Origin: Norana najaformis
Lineage: Eukaryota; Annelida; Clitellata; Crassiclitellata; Hormogastridae
DNA length: 64,000 nt
Assembly (NCBI GenBank): GCA_964023275.1
Contig: OZ029916.1
Span: 11,338,607-11,402,606, forward strand
Direction of reading: 5' to 3'
The position numbers and the translations under genes are program-made. This document shows positions 44,584 to 55,289 of the stretch, piece after piece (within the stretch, counting starts at the first letter, position 1; every line of letters starts with the position of its first letter). The notes beneath the pieces were generated by a model. It was not told where the DNA came from. It saw nothing but the letters and a program-made list of their open reading frames with translations, and did no database searches.

Positions 44584-45880
44584 ATTATTATTTTTTTTAC
44601 CCTAGCTACATATGATTCTCCAGTATTACGCAGATTATGTGTAAAAGGTGCTGTATAAAGCGACTACATTGAAACGCTGGATGGCTTTAGAAGAGCGACG
44701 ATGGAGCAAAGTAGTTTCCCTATTATCTTCCAATATCTGTACAAGGCGATAGCCGAGGCGTTTGATGAAAGCAAGGTCATCTTGATTTATTGGAATCAGA
44801 GTTTAAAGGCCCAGTGTACAATGCAGCAGGATGACAGAATGGTAGTGTATTCAGGGATATTTCTTTCCACTGCTAAATCAGTTAAAGCACCTGCCGCCAC
44901 GACTAATCTGGCGCGAGATGATTGCCAGGCAATCAGTAACAGTGTCATCTGCCGTTCTCTCAAGGGATCAGAGTCATGCCATCGGAACGATTCCCGGTAA
45001 GTTTAAATGGCTCTTTTGTAGCAGGAAAGCCGAGTTTGGTGGCTACACCAGATGATGTCATTTAAAAGGCGTGTCTGGCAATCCGACTTGGCCCAAGGCT
45101 ACGTAGCAGGCGGTGCAACCCGTCCTCTTGGACCGCTGCTCCTCAAGGGCATTCATGCGAGGCACATAAGTCAGCCCCAAGGAGCAGATCTGCTGCATTA
45201 CAGACTGCCTCATCATCAAGCTTCAAACCACAAGGACTGATGGAAAGCGCCAGAAGCCAGCTGTCTGCGTGCGGTGAGGTGACTGCCTTCAGCTTGACTT
45301 GGTGGTAATAAGTTGTTATGGAAAACTGTAATGCTGCCAGTTCTTCCTGAATGTGGAGGCGGTCCCAAGCACACTGTTTATTGGAGAAGTTCCTCCCACG
45401 GAAGGAGCACCCGATCCAGTGAGCCATTGTTCTCGGACCATCTTAAGAGAGCAATCCTAGAGCACATAGCAGTTGGACAGGATGGAAGCTTGAAAAGATG
45501 CGGTTCCTACGGCGGAAGCCAGAAAGGCGGGCAGTGCCAAAGAGGACCCTCGAGGCATGCCATGACCGACATTCCTGGTTGGCAGAGTGGCTTGAACCCA
45601 GCTGCAATCATTAATGGCCAATTAAAGAATGCTAGTTAGACTGGTACGCATTATCTGGTAAAACCGGGGTAGGATTTGGTTTCCCGTGCATGAAAAACAG
45701 CGAAGGGCATGAAGGAGAGTAGGCGAACTAAGATAAATGCGAAGTAATATTCGGGGCATCATACCTAGATATGGAGGACAGCAGTGAAATTCCATGTGGA
45801 AGCTCTGCGAGGCGCATCTCGAGAGCAGCATCGAGAACAGATGTGTCTCATGGAGAAATGCATCGGAAGGGGATCCTATA
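44584..45880 (-). mobile_element. RLE-type LINE, copy 2, 3' part
   Basis: Begins with an ATTATTATTTTTTTTACCC tail and 3' UTR as in copy 1 (4616-4740). The minus-strand frame 45143-45427 reads NKQCAWDRLHIQEELAALQF and LALSISPCGLKLDDEAV, matching KQSAWDRPLIMKDIETLQAS and FALPISACGLRLGDEAV in copy 1. Upstream RT sequence continues at 48790-49060 beyond two later insertions. Confidence 0.7.
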
Positions 45881-45935
45881 GTTAAAGCAAAGATCTTAGA
45901 GTCTTAGACTCAGATATGACACTCAATGTATCTGA

Positions 45936-46108
45936 ATGTACACACCACCTACCTTGGGATGTGTGGCGCCACCATACGATTGGATTGATAGCGTTTGTAA
46001 ACATGGCTTCGAAGCCAGAGGGATCTGTTGTGCTGCGATTAACTGCAGCGTAACGACGTACAATGCGCAAAAGATTTCACTATTTAGATTTCCGAAAGAT
46101 GCTGAAAG
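45936..46108 (+). CDS. THAP element exon 1 (N-terminal half of THAP zinc finger)
   Basis: The frame includes ARGICCAAINCSVTTYNAQK and ISLFRFPKDAER. C-x4-C spacing and the FRFPKD phrase identify the start of a THAP (C2CH) DNA-binding domain. The exon ends GAAAG and is followed by a GTATGT donor at 46109; joined to 46594 the reading continues through an Arg codon without a break. The upstream start is uncertain: an in-frame ATG lies at 45936 within the subterminal repeat, and a nearer ATG at 46004 is out of frame, possibly through a small indel. Confidence 0.65.
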
Positions 46109-46593
46109 GTATGTACAAAGTAACGTATAAACTATATTATTAAATGTTCGATGACTGCTGTCGGTGATACACATAACATAATCAGATATCCGATACATAC
46201 CCGATAGATCCATTGAAAGATGGATAGGGTCGAGGCCATACTGTCGGTATAGAAAATCCCGAATACATCACACTCTTCTGTCAATCACCGCTTTTCATTC
46301 CTAAAGCTGTTATACGTGATCAGAGGCCCACAAACAATGCTATTTGGAAACATTGGAAAGCGTTTCTGTTTCGAAAATATCACTTGAGATGTTGGCGACC
46401 GGCAAACGTTCTCTGTGCAAAGTCTGTTCTGGCTTTCAGATCTTGTCTAAGAACGCATCTTTTTCTGGACTTATTTCCTAGGTTGTTTCCATGTCGTATC
46501 AATATGTAACTTTTGCTTATAACTTGCCCGGCAACATTTTATTGTAGAAAATTAATAGTTATCTGCTGTTACTGTTTTATTACATGAGAACAG
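46109..46593 (+). other. Intron of the THAP element
   Basis: 485 bp, with GTATGT at the 5' border and AACAG at the 3' border. Both sides continue the THAP domain in one frame, which makes this the best supported intron in the window. Confidence 0.7.
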
Positions 46594-46950
46594 GTGTAAG
46601 AAGTGGAGAGTCAACACGCGGCGTTCGGACCTGGACTGCAAAAGTGTTGAAGTGCTGAACAAAACCTTCCGACTGTGCAGTAGGCATTTCGAAGATTCAC
46701 AGTTCATGAACACCAAACATGACAAGCTTATATGGAATGCAGTTCCAACACTGTTTGATATTCCAAACAAGCCATCATCGATCACACAAAAACGACGACA
46801 CATTATTTGTTTTCAACGATCCGTGGTTGTGGAGGACACAGGGACAATCCTTATGTCACAGAATTTCGTTCCAATTTTAGATATATCGCTGTTGATAAAT
46901 TGTTTGTTGATAATTGTGGATGAAACTGTGAAAATGATGATGTGCTTATA
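46594..46950 (+). CDS. THAP element exon 2 (C-terminal half of THAP domain)
   Basis: Reads CKKWRVNTRRSDLDCKSVEV, then FRLCSRHFEDSQF and WNAVPTLFDIP. C-x2-H in LCSRHF completes the C2CH zinc site, and AVPTLF matches the AVPT box that closes THAP domains. Past residue 80 or so the frame becomes unremarkable and stops at 46950. The domain itself is intact, so a DNA-binding-only protein is possible. Confidence 0.7.
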
Positions 46951-46971
46951 GATATATCGTCATAGTATCTT

Positions 46972-47576
46972 TTGAAATCCAGGTTACATGATGATGAACA
47001 CTATGCTTCCACTTCACATATTGATCATGAGATCACTTGTGAAATGACATGTGAAGATGACTTTGACCTTCAAGATATATCAGATATTCCTGATTTGCCA
47101 CTGGAGGTTGACAATGTCTTGGCATATATGAGTGACTATATCTTAAGAAAGTGTGGCTTTAATGATAGAAATGGAATGTGCCAAACATGCAGTGATTTGT
47201 ACACAAGTGTACACTTGTCTTATCCTCAGTTTCCTTTCTTACAGCTAAAGGCATTTAAAGACACTGGTTGTTTAGTTTACCCATCCATGGCGTTTTTGGC
47301 TTTCACCAGGGACTTGGAAGAACTGTTTCAGAATTCATTTGACAAATTGCAGCATAGTTCTGGTATATTAAAACGTTGATGCTTATTTGCCCAAAAGAAT
47401 TTAGATATTGCTGCATGTGGATCAGCAACATGTGGTGCCCGGCTGAAATACATGATGAAATTGTACATGACAGTTCGAATCCACAGTAAGATCAAAATTC
47501 TTAACCAGCAACTTCAAAACTCCTGCAAACTTAAGCTTAATCGCAATTGTAAAGCAAAGAAAATTTTGCATGAGTA
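46972..47576 (+). pseudogene. C-terminal part of the P-like transposase
   Basis: The frame preceded by a TTTTGAAATCCAG acceptor reads VLAYMSDYILRKCGFNDRNG, then C-x2-C (MCQTCSDLY) and LKAFKDTGCLVYPSMAFLAF, with a stop at about 47379. Beyond it the same register continues LFAQKNLDIAACGSATCGAR and LYMTVRIHSKIKILNQQLQ to 47576. The Y..GY..RK-like phrase with a CxxC, and the basic C-terminus, are typical of THAP/P-type transposases. The RNase H core and GTP-binding insertion that precede it in autonomous elements are absent. An AATAAA lies at 47796-47801. Confidence 0.6.
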
Positions 47577-47795
47577 AGCAGTTCATTTTATTTTTTTCAT
47601 TTGTCTGCCTTCTGTTGGTTTGGTCATGGATACAGACTTCTGAGGCTTTATTGTTGACATTGTTTCTTTACTGAAGATGAATGTGAAACCAAAGATCTTT
47701 GTGTAATAGTGCTCAGCTCCATACACGTAGTTCAATGTTAATGTTCTTAATTATGTATATTTGAATTATGTAAACTGTGAGTGAATTTTATTTGC

Positions 47796-47801
47796 AATAA
47801 A
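47796..47801 (+). terminator. Polyadenylation signal AATAAA of the THAP element
   Basis: AATAAA about 220 bp after the last stop and before the right subterminal repeat, in a TTTGCAATAAAAAATT context. Fits the 3' end of the element's transcript. Confidence 0.5.
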
Positions 47802-48189
47802 AAATTATTCACTTTACATGTATATCCAAATTTCAGGCCGAGAACGCTTACCAATAGGCTACATTATTTGTCTTACTGTATATAGTAGTGAAATGCCGCG
47901 TCTATCTTTGCTAAGAAGCTATCAATCCAATCACTACGTGGCGCCACGGTTTGCGTACATTTGACCACCACCAGGCCGAATACACAGCGGAGATAGGAAG
48001 TGTCATATCTTAGTCTAAGACTCTAATATCTTTGGTTAAAGTGTCCAGTGGCGGCGGCTGGTCAACTTTATGAATTTATGTAATCACAAATTTGCCAAAG
48101 TTGAATTCCGGATACATTTTACTCATCATTCTGATGATGGTCTGGTCAAATCCACCATAGCTGCAGTCCAACATAAAGTGAGATCTTCT

Positions 48190-48790
48190 AGATAAAAGAT
48201 ACATAAAAGCCATGCGCCATATTCGATCGTGCTTGCCACCAGAACTTATGAAGACAGTCACTTGTAGTGTAGTCAGAGCAGAACTCAACTACTGTAATTC
48301 CCTGTTGTATGACACTACAGTCCAACATTGGCAAACTGCAACAGGTCCAGAACTTCTATACTCGCAAAGCTACATTGGCTGCCTGTCAGCTCCAGAATCA
48401 CTTACAAGATAGCTCTCCTTACACGTAAGACTCTCTCAACCAATCAAGCTGCTTATCTGTCATCGTCCTTACTGCGCTATCAGCCATCCAGATCTCTGCA
48501 TTCGACTACACAAAAACACTTGTCTCTTCCTAACATTAGAAACTAAGGGTATGAATTCTCCAGATGCAGATTCAGCAATTCTGCACCAGTCACCTGGAAC
48601 AGTCTCCCTGTTCACATTACTAACAAAAATATCTCGCTAGACTAGTACACATATTTGTAAAGCGGCTTAAGACCTATTTGTGCCGTCTTACTTTTGTTGT
48701 CTGACCGCTGTGACCCATCCACACCTAAGACTCATCGCTCAGCCGAGGGACATATAGCGTGTTAACACAAATGTCTTACTTACTTACTTC
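48190..48790 (+). mobile_element. LINE 3' end with (TTAC)n tail
   Basis: Plus strand: HIRSCLPPELMKTVTCSVVR and LNYCNSLLYDT, then in another frame LAKLHWLPVSSRITYKIALL and near the end VKRLKTYLCRLTF. This is the C-terminal LINE block (LHWLPV..RI.YK, R.KTYL). It ends in a CTTACTTACTTAC tail at 48774-48788. It interrupts the minus-strand RLE-LINE, whose RT resumes directly after. Confidence 0.7.
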
Positions 48791-49060
48791 TAGATCAGCA
48801 AAAGGCAAATTGAGACTAGACAAGACGGGTTGAACGAGGAGATAGAATAGAAGAGGTCCGAAAGTGTCTCTATGTTAGAGGCTAAATTGCGACTGTATTT
48901 ACGAATAGAAGGTTTACTATAAGCCAAGTTACGTATAAGCTGAACTTAGGAAAGTGCTCGAAAACAGCTGCCAGAATGCTTGTTCGACTAAGGATATTGA
49001 AAGTATTTGTAAAGTCCAGTTATTTCATAGCTGCTCATTATTTTCATTATTATTATCGCT
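48790..49060 (-). pseudogene. RLE-type LINE, copy 2, RT part
   Basis: On the minus strand LDFTNTFNILSRTSILAAVF and EHFPKFSLYV correspond to LDFSNAFNSLNHRPMLEAVA and the following residues of copy 1 (5992-6558). It is the upstream portion of the element whose 3' part is at 44584-45880, split by later insertions. Confidence 0.6.
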
Positions 49061-51420
49061 TAATACTTTTTCCTTTCATTCGAAGAAAATTGTTCTATTG
49101 GTGTCATATATAATTATGTTGAGAGAAAATTGATCTGGAATGGCCAGCTGTCTATGTTACGCTCTCGGTAGGTGTCTTGGAGGCAACTGCTTTGAAATGC
49201 TGGACATGAGCGATGGAATAGGAAAATAGGAAAAAATCTATGCACCTTGACTCATTTAACCGTGTTTTGTAGCCGTCTTCGTCCATTTTCATAAATGCCT
49301 AATGCGGTGGTGTTGGTTTTAACCAAAGTCTGCGCCATTTTCCATATACCACACTGCCTCTCTCTTTTTCGACACTGAGTGGTTGATCGGCACCACCGTA
49401 GTCTTCCCCCACAGAAGCGCAGTGCCTATTCTCCCTGAAAGAAGGTCAGCATGTGCCGCTTTCCTAAACTCTGTCTCGCAACCCGACTTTGCTTCTTCTA
49501 CGGTCACTGGATGAACAGGTGAAGCAACGGATGTCTTTTCCCAGAACAGGGTTTACTCCCTTACTAGCAGCAGATTTTCCATCTTTGTCTGCCTTCTCTG
49601 CCACAGACTTCCTCTACACAACCATTCAACCTTCCTGCAATCGCTTCGCTTGTGCCAGGCTAGACGCGACTGGTCATGATCTCTTCTCTTGCGCCTGTCT
49701 AAAATCTGGCTGGGGCCTCTTCCGTACAATTTCTTAGGCAATAGTTTTGCTTGGGTCACCTCCATTAAATTTTGTCTTCATGCTTTTGTCAGTCTTTACC
49801 TTCCGCCTTGGTACCATCTCTTCGCTACCAGAAACCTAAAGTTAGGCTAATGCTACACAACTAGATGCTATTTAAATAAGTTATTGCCATAGAGGTTGGT
49901 ATCATCACGCCTAAACAGTTTGCGACCTAACTGCAACCGTTTCAAAGGCCAATGAACACAGCAGTACCCGAATAAATGGCGGTATGTATTGCAACCGATC
50001 TTCAGGCTGAGGTCTCAGCGCCAGGTCCATCGCCACCAGCAACTTTTAATTGTACCAAGGTTATTGTACCCGTAATTTACGTATATAGCAATCCTTTCAG
50101 GCTACTACCGGTTGTACCCTTTGCATCCTTTACCTTACTGTCAGATTGTAACTTGTCTCACAATCCCTAGAGGGCGTGACCACTCGGTCATAAGCCTTTG
50201 GGAATGTTGTATGCAAATGACTAAAACTTCTGTCATTATACATCTATCCCAAGTACTTATTTTATCCATTTCAAATTAAACGAATTTGATCTTGATGAAA
50301 CGATGGCTCGTTCAAACCAATAGTATAGTTTTAACAGTTTTATTATAGCAATTAACTAATAGTCGAGATAGCATGGTTCAGTTCATATCATGTAACTAAA
50401 TCAATCTCATTCTACTACTACTTTAGGCCAGCGACTAATCTATTTAAATCAATTAATAGAGCAAATTTAATCGTCTCCCTCCCGAAAGATGAGCTTTTGA
50501 CATTCCAGCTTCAGCCCTTGAGACGAAACGTTATTCTCGATGTATCGTATCGATCGCCGTGCGATTTACCAAAATCCCTTTCCAGACACACGTCGAGTAT
50601 AGGTAGCTGTAGGCAGATGATAGATATTCGTCATTTTTCCTCGTTAAAATTTTCGACTTTATCATCACTAAAGTTTGCAGAAATCTCAAATCTTTGGCAC
50701 AAATTTCAAATCAGAAAGCGTTGAAACCCTATCAAATCTCAGATAACATGCATCGGTAAAGAATAACAGTTTGCCAAGTCAAAGTCATCATTAAAGTCAA
50801 AGTTAATTATGATAATTAATTATTTCAATTTTTATGAGTAGCGGATAAAGGACAGCTTTACTTCACCCCGTCACAGTTCACGGCTCACAATTTACACAAA
50901 TCACATGACGGCGACTTTAAAGCGGTGATTTAAAAGCGGCCCTCCTTTGGCGGTGAGCCATTTCCATCCCTAAAAGCAGAGAATCCACAAATAGTGCAGG
51001 ATATTTACAGCGCCACAAAGAGTAGGTATTGCGGAAAAACTGTATCTTCGCCAATTTCTAGCTGGATCAGTTGTCGCCTTACTTACAACGGAGTTTGTAT
51101 TTGATTCCAGTAAATTTGGTAGACTCCTCTGCTACGGTTTATTGTCGGTACCGGTCGGTGCCGTCTAGATTTTATGCATAGCAAACTTCTACCTAAAGTG
51201 GTTGCAATAAATTCTAGATATCAATCAGATGTACTCATAAATGTCTGTAAAAATATCCCCGTACTCAGTTTTTATCTAATTTTTGTTATCCGACTTTTAT
51301 ATTTTAGTTCCTTCACCTGTACTTTTAACGCTGTCGAAAACGATTGTAATCCCTGTCCGCATTATCCGCTGGTTTGTTCATCCCTCGCCCTCGTGTCACT
51401 TCATGAAGGTAAAACACGTG
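49061..51420. other. No gene assigned; one short dispersed repeat
   Basis: 49470-49590 shares a diverged block with 63370-63480; on the minus strand both contain an EEAKS..ETE phrase, so they may be remnants of one coding element or gene family. The rest, including the AT-rich stretch 50200-50900, shows nothing recognisable. Confidence 0.4.
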
Positions 51421-52055
51421 CAGTGATTAGCCGTGGGTCGGTTTAACTGATACCGAACCAATATCGCGATACACAGGAAACTGAAATCGACACCGAAGTC
51501 GGTATCCACAAAACCCAAAAATACCGAAAACCGAAGATGAAAAACCAAAAAGTCGGTATATGCAAGTATGAGGATGTTAGTTTCAAGCACGGGGTTCACG
51601 GATGTTACTTTTCGTTCACTGAACATACTTCCACATTGTGAAAAGTTCTGATGCTGACTGATGCGTAGGCTTACGCGACTATCCCGTCACTAAAAATTAT
51701 GTTCCATCCCTGTGTTAGACTATATAGTAAATGACATACACGTGGCGGAAGTTGCGCATGGCGTCGAAGGCTGGATATTAGGTCGGAAGACATCATGCCA
51801 ATAGTGGGCCACAAGTCAGTCAAAATTTCTAAATGTGGCCTAAGTCGCCAGGTCGTGTTCCGGAATTCCAGCTGTATCTGTAAGACGCTAATGAGGCGTC
51901 CTGTGCAAACTATAGACATTTTAAAAACTTATTCTTCCAAGGCTGCACGTATTCTTAGGCAAGAATTTTAATGGCGCCTTTAAACCACTAAATACATTCT
52001 TGAATAACATTACTAACGCTTGCAGTGGTTCTCACCATCTCCGGGAATCTTAAAG

Positions 52056-52849
52056 TCAATTTTTCTCGACTTTCTTAGTCGCAAAGACTTGTACGATGTC
52101 TTTTAGAGTGAGTCTTTGACTTTGAGCCATTTTCATTATCAGCATTAACTTTGAAAAGCTTCTCTCAGCGCTAGCCACAGTCAATCATATTGCTACTAGT
52201 ATACGTAAGCCAGTATATCCCACAGCAACAAAGTAACAGTACTGTGTTATTAGGGTATATTTCCTGAACATGGCTACCATAAATACATTTCCGCATTTCT
52301 TGTGTCCGTCATGATGTTCAATAAACCTGCCAAGTATTCTTAATTCTTCAGAAAGCGTAATTGCATCAACGTCATATTGCTACTAGTATACGTAAGCCAG
52401 TATATCCCACAGCAACAAAGTAACAGTACTGTGTTATTAGGGTATATTTCCTGAACATGGCTACCATAAATACATTTCCGCATTTCTTGTGTCCGTCATG
52501 ATGTTCAATGAACCTGCCAAGTATTCTTAATTCTTCAGAAAGCGTAATTGCATCAACGTCATATTGCTACTAGTATACGTAAGCCAGTATATCCCACAGC
52601 AACAAAGTAACAGTACTGTGTTATTAGGATATATTTCCTGAACATGGCTACCATAAATACATTTCCGCATTTCTTGTGTCCGTCATGATGTTCAATGAAC
52701 CTGCCAAGTATTCTTAATTCTTCAGAAAGCGTAATTGCATCAACGTCAGAGATGTTACAGGCCGTCAGTTTCATTTCCAAGTACTTGCGATGTTGTAAAA
52801 TTGTCTCTGGAGTCATAATGTGCAGACTAGCTAATTTGGAAAATTGCAT
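52056..52849 (-). pseudogene. hAT transposase C-terminus, disrupted by a triplication
   Basis: The N-terminal side (52849-52559) reads MTPETILQHRKYLEMKL and ITLSEELRILGRFIEHHDGH and ends in YTGLRILVAI. The same coding block recurs twice more toward lower coordinates before TVASAERSFSKL and a stop near 52056. ASAERSFSKL is the hallmark of the hAT dimerisation domain. Because the repeated unit is 187 bp (not a multiple of three), the copies are out of frame with each other, so the gene cannot encode one continuous protein. Confidence 0.65.
52186..52746 (+). repeat. 187-bp tandem triplication
   Basis: Three adjacent copies (starting 52186, 52373 and 52560), starting CATATTGCTACTAGTATACG and ending GCATCAACGT, nearly identical (only one or two substitutions seen, e.g. 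AATAAACC versus AATGAACC and AGGGTATA versus AGGATATA). The near identity indicates recent duplication or concerted change. Confidence 0.95.
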
Positions 52850-53550
52850 TTTTTCGTATTTTTTGGTCTCTCGTTGGTTTTTAGCAGTTTTGTTACGCCC
52901 ACCCCCACACCATTAGGGGCTGTGACGTGTTGTTGTAGGGGGTAGTATTGCGGTGATTTAGTTCCGTAACTGCTCCTACCTGGATTCGAACCCTGTTCAT
53001 GAGAGGTGGCAAATTGTACCCTATGTCCAGCCTCTCCATAATAGGTTGGAATTTTATTCTGTAATCGTGCACTACGCCGCAGGGTTGGTAATTCCTGTGG
53101 GGTAATACCTTTAATAGCCTTACCAGATGCCGGTTCGATTCCCGAACTTAGAGTGGTGTCCGTGACCTTCGGGCAGAAGGTTATCACATCTCCTGATGGA
53201 TAAGGGTCCTTTTCCCCTACAACAATCTTACTTTTCTCTCTTGCACCCGTTTCTTGAGAAGACTGGCGCAACATAAAATCGTTCATTGTTCTCAAGATTT
53301 CCTCTGATAATCTTTCATTTATGTTTGACTGGCGCTCTAAAAATGCTTCTTCTCGGCGCTCCATTCTTCCTTCCATTTCCTCCTGAAATTTAGTTTGGCG
53401 CTGTATAAGTGCTTCAAATATTTGCTCTGGCCAATTTGTCTGGCGCTGCAGAAATTCAGTTTCAGCCTCGGAAACTGATGTTGACGAAGACTCCATTGTC
53501 AATCCTTCTATCTGCTCTAGAGTTACTTCACAGCCGAGTGCCTCAGCCAT
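52831..53550 (-). CDS. gag-like coiled-coil ORF
   Basis: A 239-codon open frame. Residues about 25-110 contain repeated phrases of the type RQTNWPEQIFEALIQRQTKF, then MERREEAFLERQSNINERL and FMLRQSS, giving a heptad-rich coiled coil. About residues 155-175 read PTLRRSARLQNKIP, a basic phrase often found in retroelement polyproteins. There is no zinc knuckle, protease or RT nearby on this strand, and the frame runs into hAT sequence at its end. A retrotransposon gag or a chimera is most likely; a host gene is possible. Confidence 0.4.
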   Translation of the reverse strand: MAEALGCEVTLEQIEGLTMESSSTSVSEAETEFLQRQTNWPEQIFEALIQRQTKFQEEMEGRMERREEAFLERQSNINERLSEEILRTMNDFMLRQSSQETGAREKSKIVVGEKDPYPSGDVITFCPKVTDTTLSSGIEPASGKAIKGITPQELPTLRRSARLQNKIPTYYGEAGHRVQFATSHEQGSNPGRSSYGTKSPQYYPLQQHVTAPNGVGVGVTKLLKTNERPKNTKKCNFPN

Positions 53551-54185
53551 TTTTTTACAACAAACACCGTTTTAATGATTGAATTAATAATCAACTTTAT
53601 TTACATTAAAACCAATAAAATTGTCTTTAATTTCTTTCTTTAAACTTAAATTAATTCTTATTTATTAACTCGGAGCATTTAATCAAATTTCCAAGTAAAT
53701 AGTAAATTATAAAACTCCCTGCTCGATGCATTCCAACGCAACAATTCGTTGTATCTGTCCGTCTTGACTGAGCGTAGAACGTTGAAACACACAATCGAGT
53801 CCAACAACTCGAAGACTCAGGCTTCGAATCCAGAAAATCCAGTAAAGAATCTTCTGAGCAAAAGATTCACGCTTCGACTCAGCGCGAACCGAACTCGAGA
53901 ATTTAGAATTTTAGATCGACTTGAACTCCCGAATATAATTTCAACTAGCCGCTTTAAATCCACAAAGAAACATTAGAAAAATCGCCCCGAATTCTCACTA
54001 CAGGGTTCAACACCTATACCAAAAGAAACTATCAAAATCCATAAGATTCGAACTATCGACTAGGGTCTTTACCAGTCGAGAATTCACAAAGAAAGCGGCA
54101 CTCTTTCACCCGCGCAAATTCTTTTATACTGCTCCTTCAGCTCTCGCTCGCCTTCAGTCGCTGTATGCGGCCTACCACAGTCACT
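53551..54185. other. Upstream flank of the gag-like ORF
   Basis: Candidate promoter or LTR region on the minus strand. Contains repeated TCGAA/TTCGA words at 53750-54080. No second LTR copy or primer-binding site was identified. Confidence 0.35.
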
Positions 54186-54349
54186 GGAGCGACCTCTGCT
54201 TGCCTCCATCTACGCTAGGGCAAAGCGACCTCTACCTATACGGAGCGACCTCTGCTTGCCTCCATCTACGCTAGGGCGAAGTGACCTCTACCTGTACGAA
54301 GCGATCCCTCTGTCGGCTCTATGCCGGCTAGGGCAAAACGACCTCTACC
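54186..54349 (+). repeat. 56-bp tandem repeat, about three units
   Basis: Units start at 54186, 54242 and 54298, each with GGAGCGACCTCTGCTTGCCT-like and GCTAGGGCAAAGCGACCTCT-like parts. Units 1 and 2 differ at a few positions; unit 3 is more diverged. The unit is richer in G and C than its surroundings. Confidence 0.9.
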
Positions 54350-54888
54350 GAACAAACCTACGTATCGGCAAAGCATTTAGATAGCGCCACTTGAAACAAC
54401 CGGCTAGTTCGTTTCAGTTTCCTGTAAGTATTATCGTTGTTTCATTGTTTTAATTAATTTAGGTTTTACAGTTTTTTCATTTCGCCAAAAGTATCGTCTC
54501 TAAGCTTTCAAAAGGCGTGGACCTCTATGTTCATATGTTCATACTCCACATCTTTTGAACTGTATTAGTAAGATGTACTGTTCTGGGCCTCTACACAACT
54601 GAATTGTGTGTGTGTTATTCCAACAAATCAATCAAACTTTGAGAGCAGGTCTTCTCTGACTTCCTTCCATCGGTTGACGCAAGTCGCTCTATTTAATCTT
54701 GCAGCTTTAAATATAAATATACAATGCGGTAAAGAAAATGCTGCGCATGTTCAGAGAGTGTTCTTCTAGATTTCTGTAAGAAAAAAATAAATTCTTGCCA
54801 AAAATAAGTTGCGAAAGAATGGCCATTGACCCTATGGGTCAGTTTCATTTGTGACAAGTAGCTGAAATGGCCATGCAGGACCAGCTGT

Positions 54889-55278
54889 TTGAACACTTGG
54901 TACGTGGTGCAGAGTAGGCCTACGTACGAATTTATGCATGCATCTAGGCGTATGCATATGACGCCCTCTTACAAGAACCTAAGTGTTAACTTAGATGAGA
55001 TTAGAGTTCTCGTTTGCCTAAACGAGACTAGGTGCAAGTTCTGTCGTAGACAAGCGATGCTCGCATATCTGGACGAAGTAGTTGTTGATAGGTTCACTTA
55101 CACACAAACAGAAGCCAACCAAGGAATCTTATCCGCGGTTGATATTTGGTTGGTGCCATTTTCAGAGCACTCATTTCTTATTTTTAAAATGGCTAACATG
55201 TACATGAAACTGATGTCACACAATGTCCAACAGCGTGAGGAAACCGAGTCAGATGTCGGCGAATCACTGAGACTGTGA
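54889..55278 (+). CDS. Unidentified 129-codon open frame
   Basis: An uninterrupted frame with two Cys clusters (VCLNETRCKFCRRQ) and a mixed hydrophobic C-terminal half (DIWLVPFSEHSFLIFKMANM). I do not recognise it, and it has no clear promoter or splice sites. It sits just upstream of a LINE 3' end and could be chance or part of a larger unrecognised element. Confidence 0.25.
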   Translation: MNTWYVVQSRPTYEFMHASRRMHMTPSYKNLSVNLDEIRVLVCLNETRCKFCRRQAMLAYLDEVVVDRFTYTQTEANQGILSAVDIWLVPFSEHSFLIFKMANMYMKLMSHNVQQREETESDVGESLRL

Positions 55279-55289
55279 TGAAGAGTAGG

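Larger units (their letters stand above)
45888..48034 (+). mobile_element. P-superfamily-like DNA transposon with THAP domain
   Basis: Inverted terminal repeats of 36 bp (45888-45923 and 47999-48034) agree at 34 positions and start CAAAGAT. A second inverted block of about 29 bp lies at 45964-45992 and 47918-47947. Immediately outside, GTTAAAG at 45881-45887 and at 48035-48041 forms a 7-bp direct repeat, a likely target-site duplication. P elements usually make 8-bp duplications, so the boundary may be one base off or the family differs. Inside are a THAP domain (46012-46950) and a C-terminal transposase-like part (46972-47576). The catalytic middle is missing, so this is a deletion derivative. 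Confidence 0.75.
51421..52850 (-). mobile_element. hAT-type transposon remnant
   Basis: The minus strand carries the hAT C-terminal dimerisation signature LTVASAERSFSKLMLI (about 52140-52190) with upstream transposase-like sequence (52559-52849). On the plus strand at 51421 the sequence CAGTGATTAGCCGTGGG starts like a hAT terminal inverted repeat (CAGTG...). The matching other end was not found; the element is cut at about 52850 where a gag-like ORF begins. Confidence 0.6.

Noticed and set aside
51400-51626. 76-codon minus-strand frame
   Set aside because: Derived from a degenerate CCGAAA-rich stretch near a hAT end; no motif.
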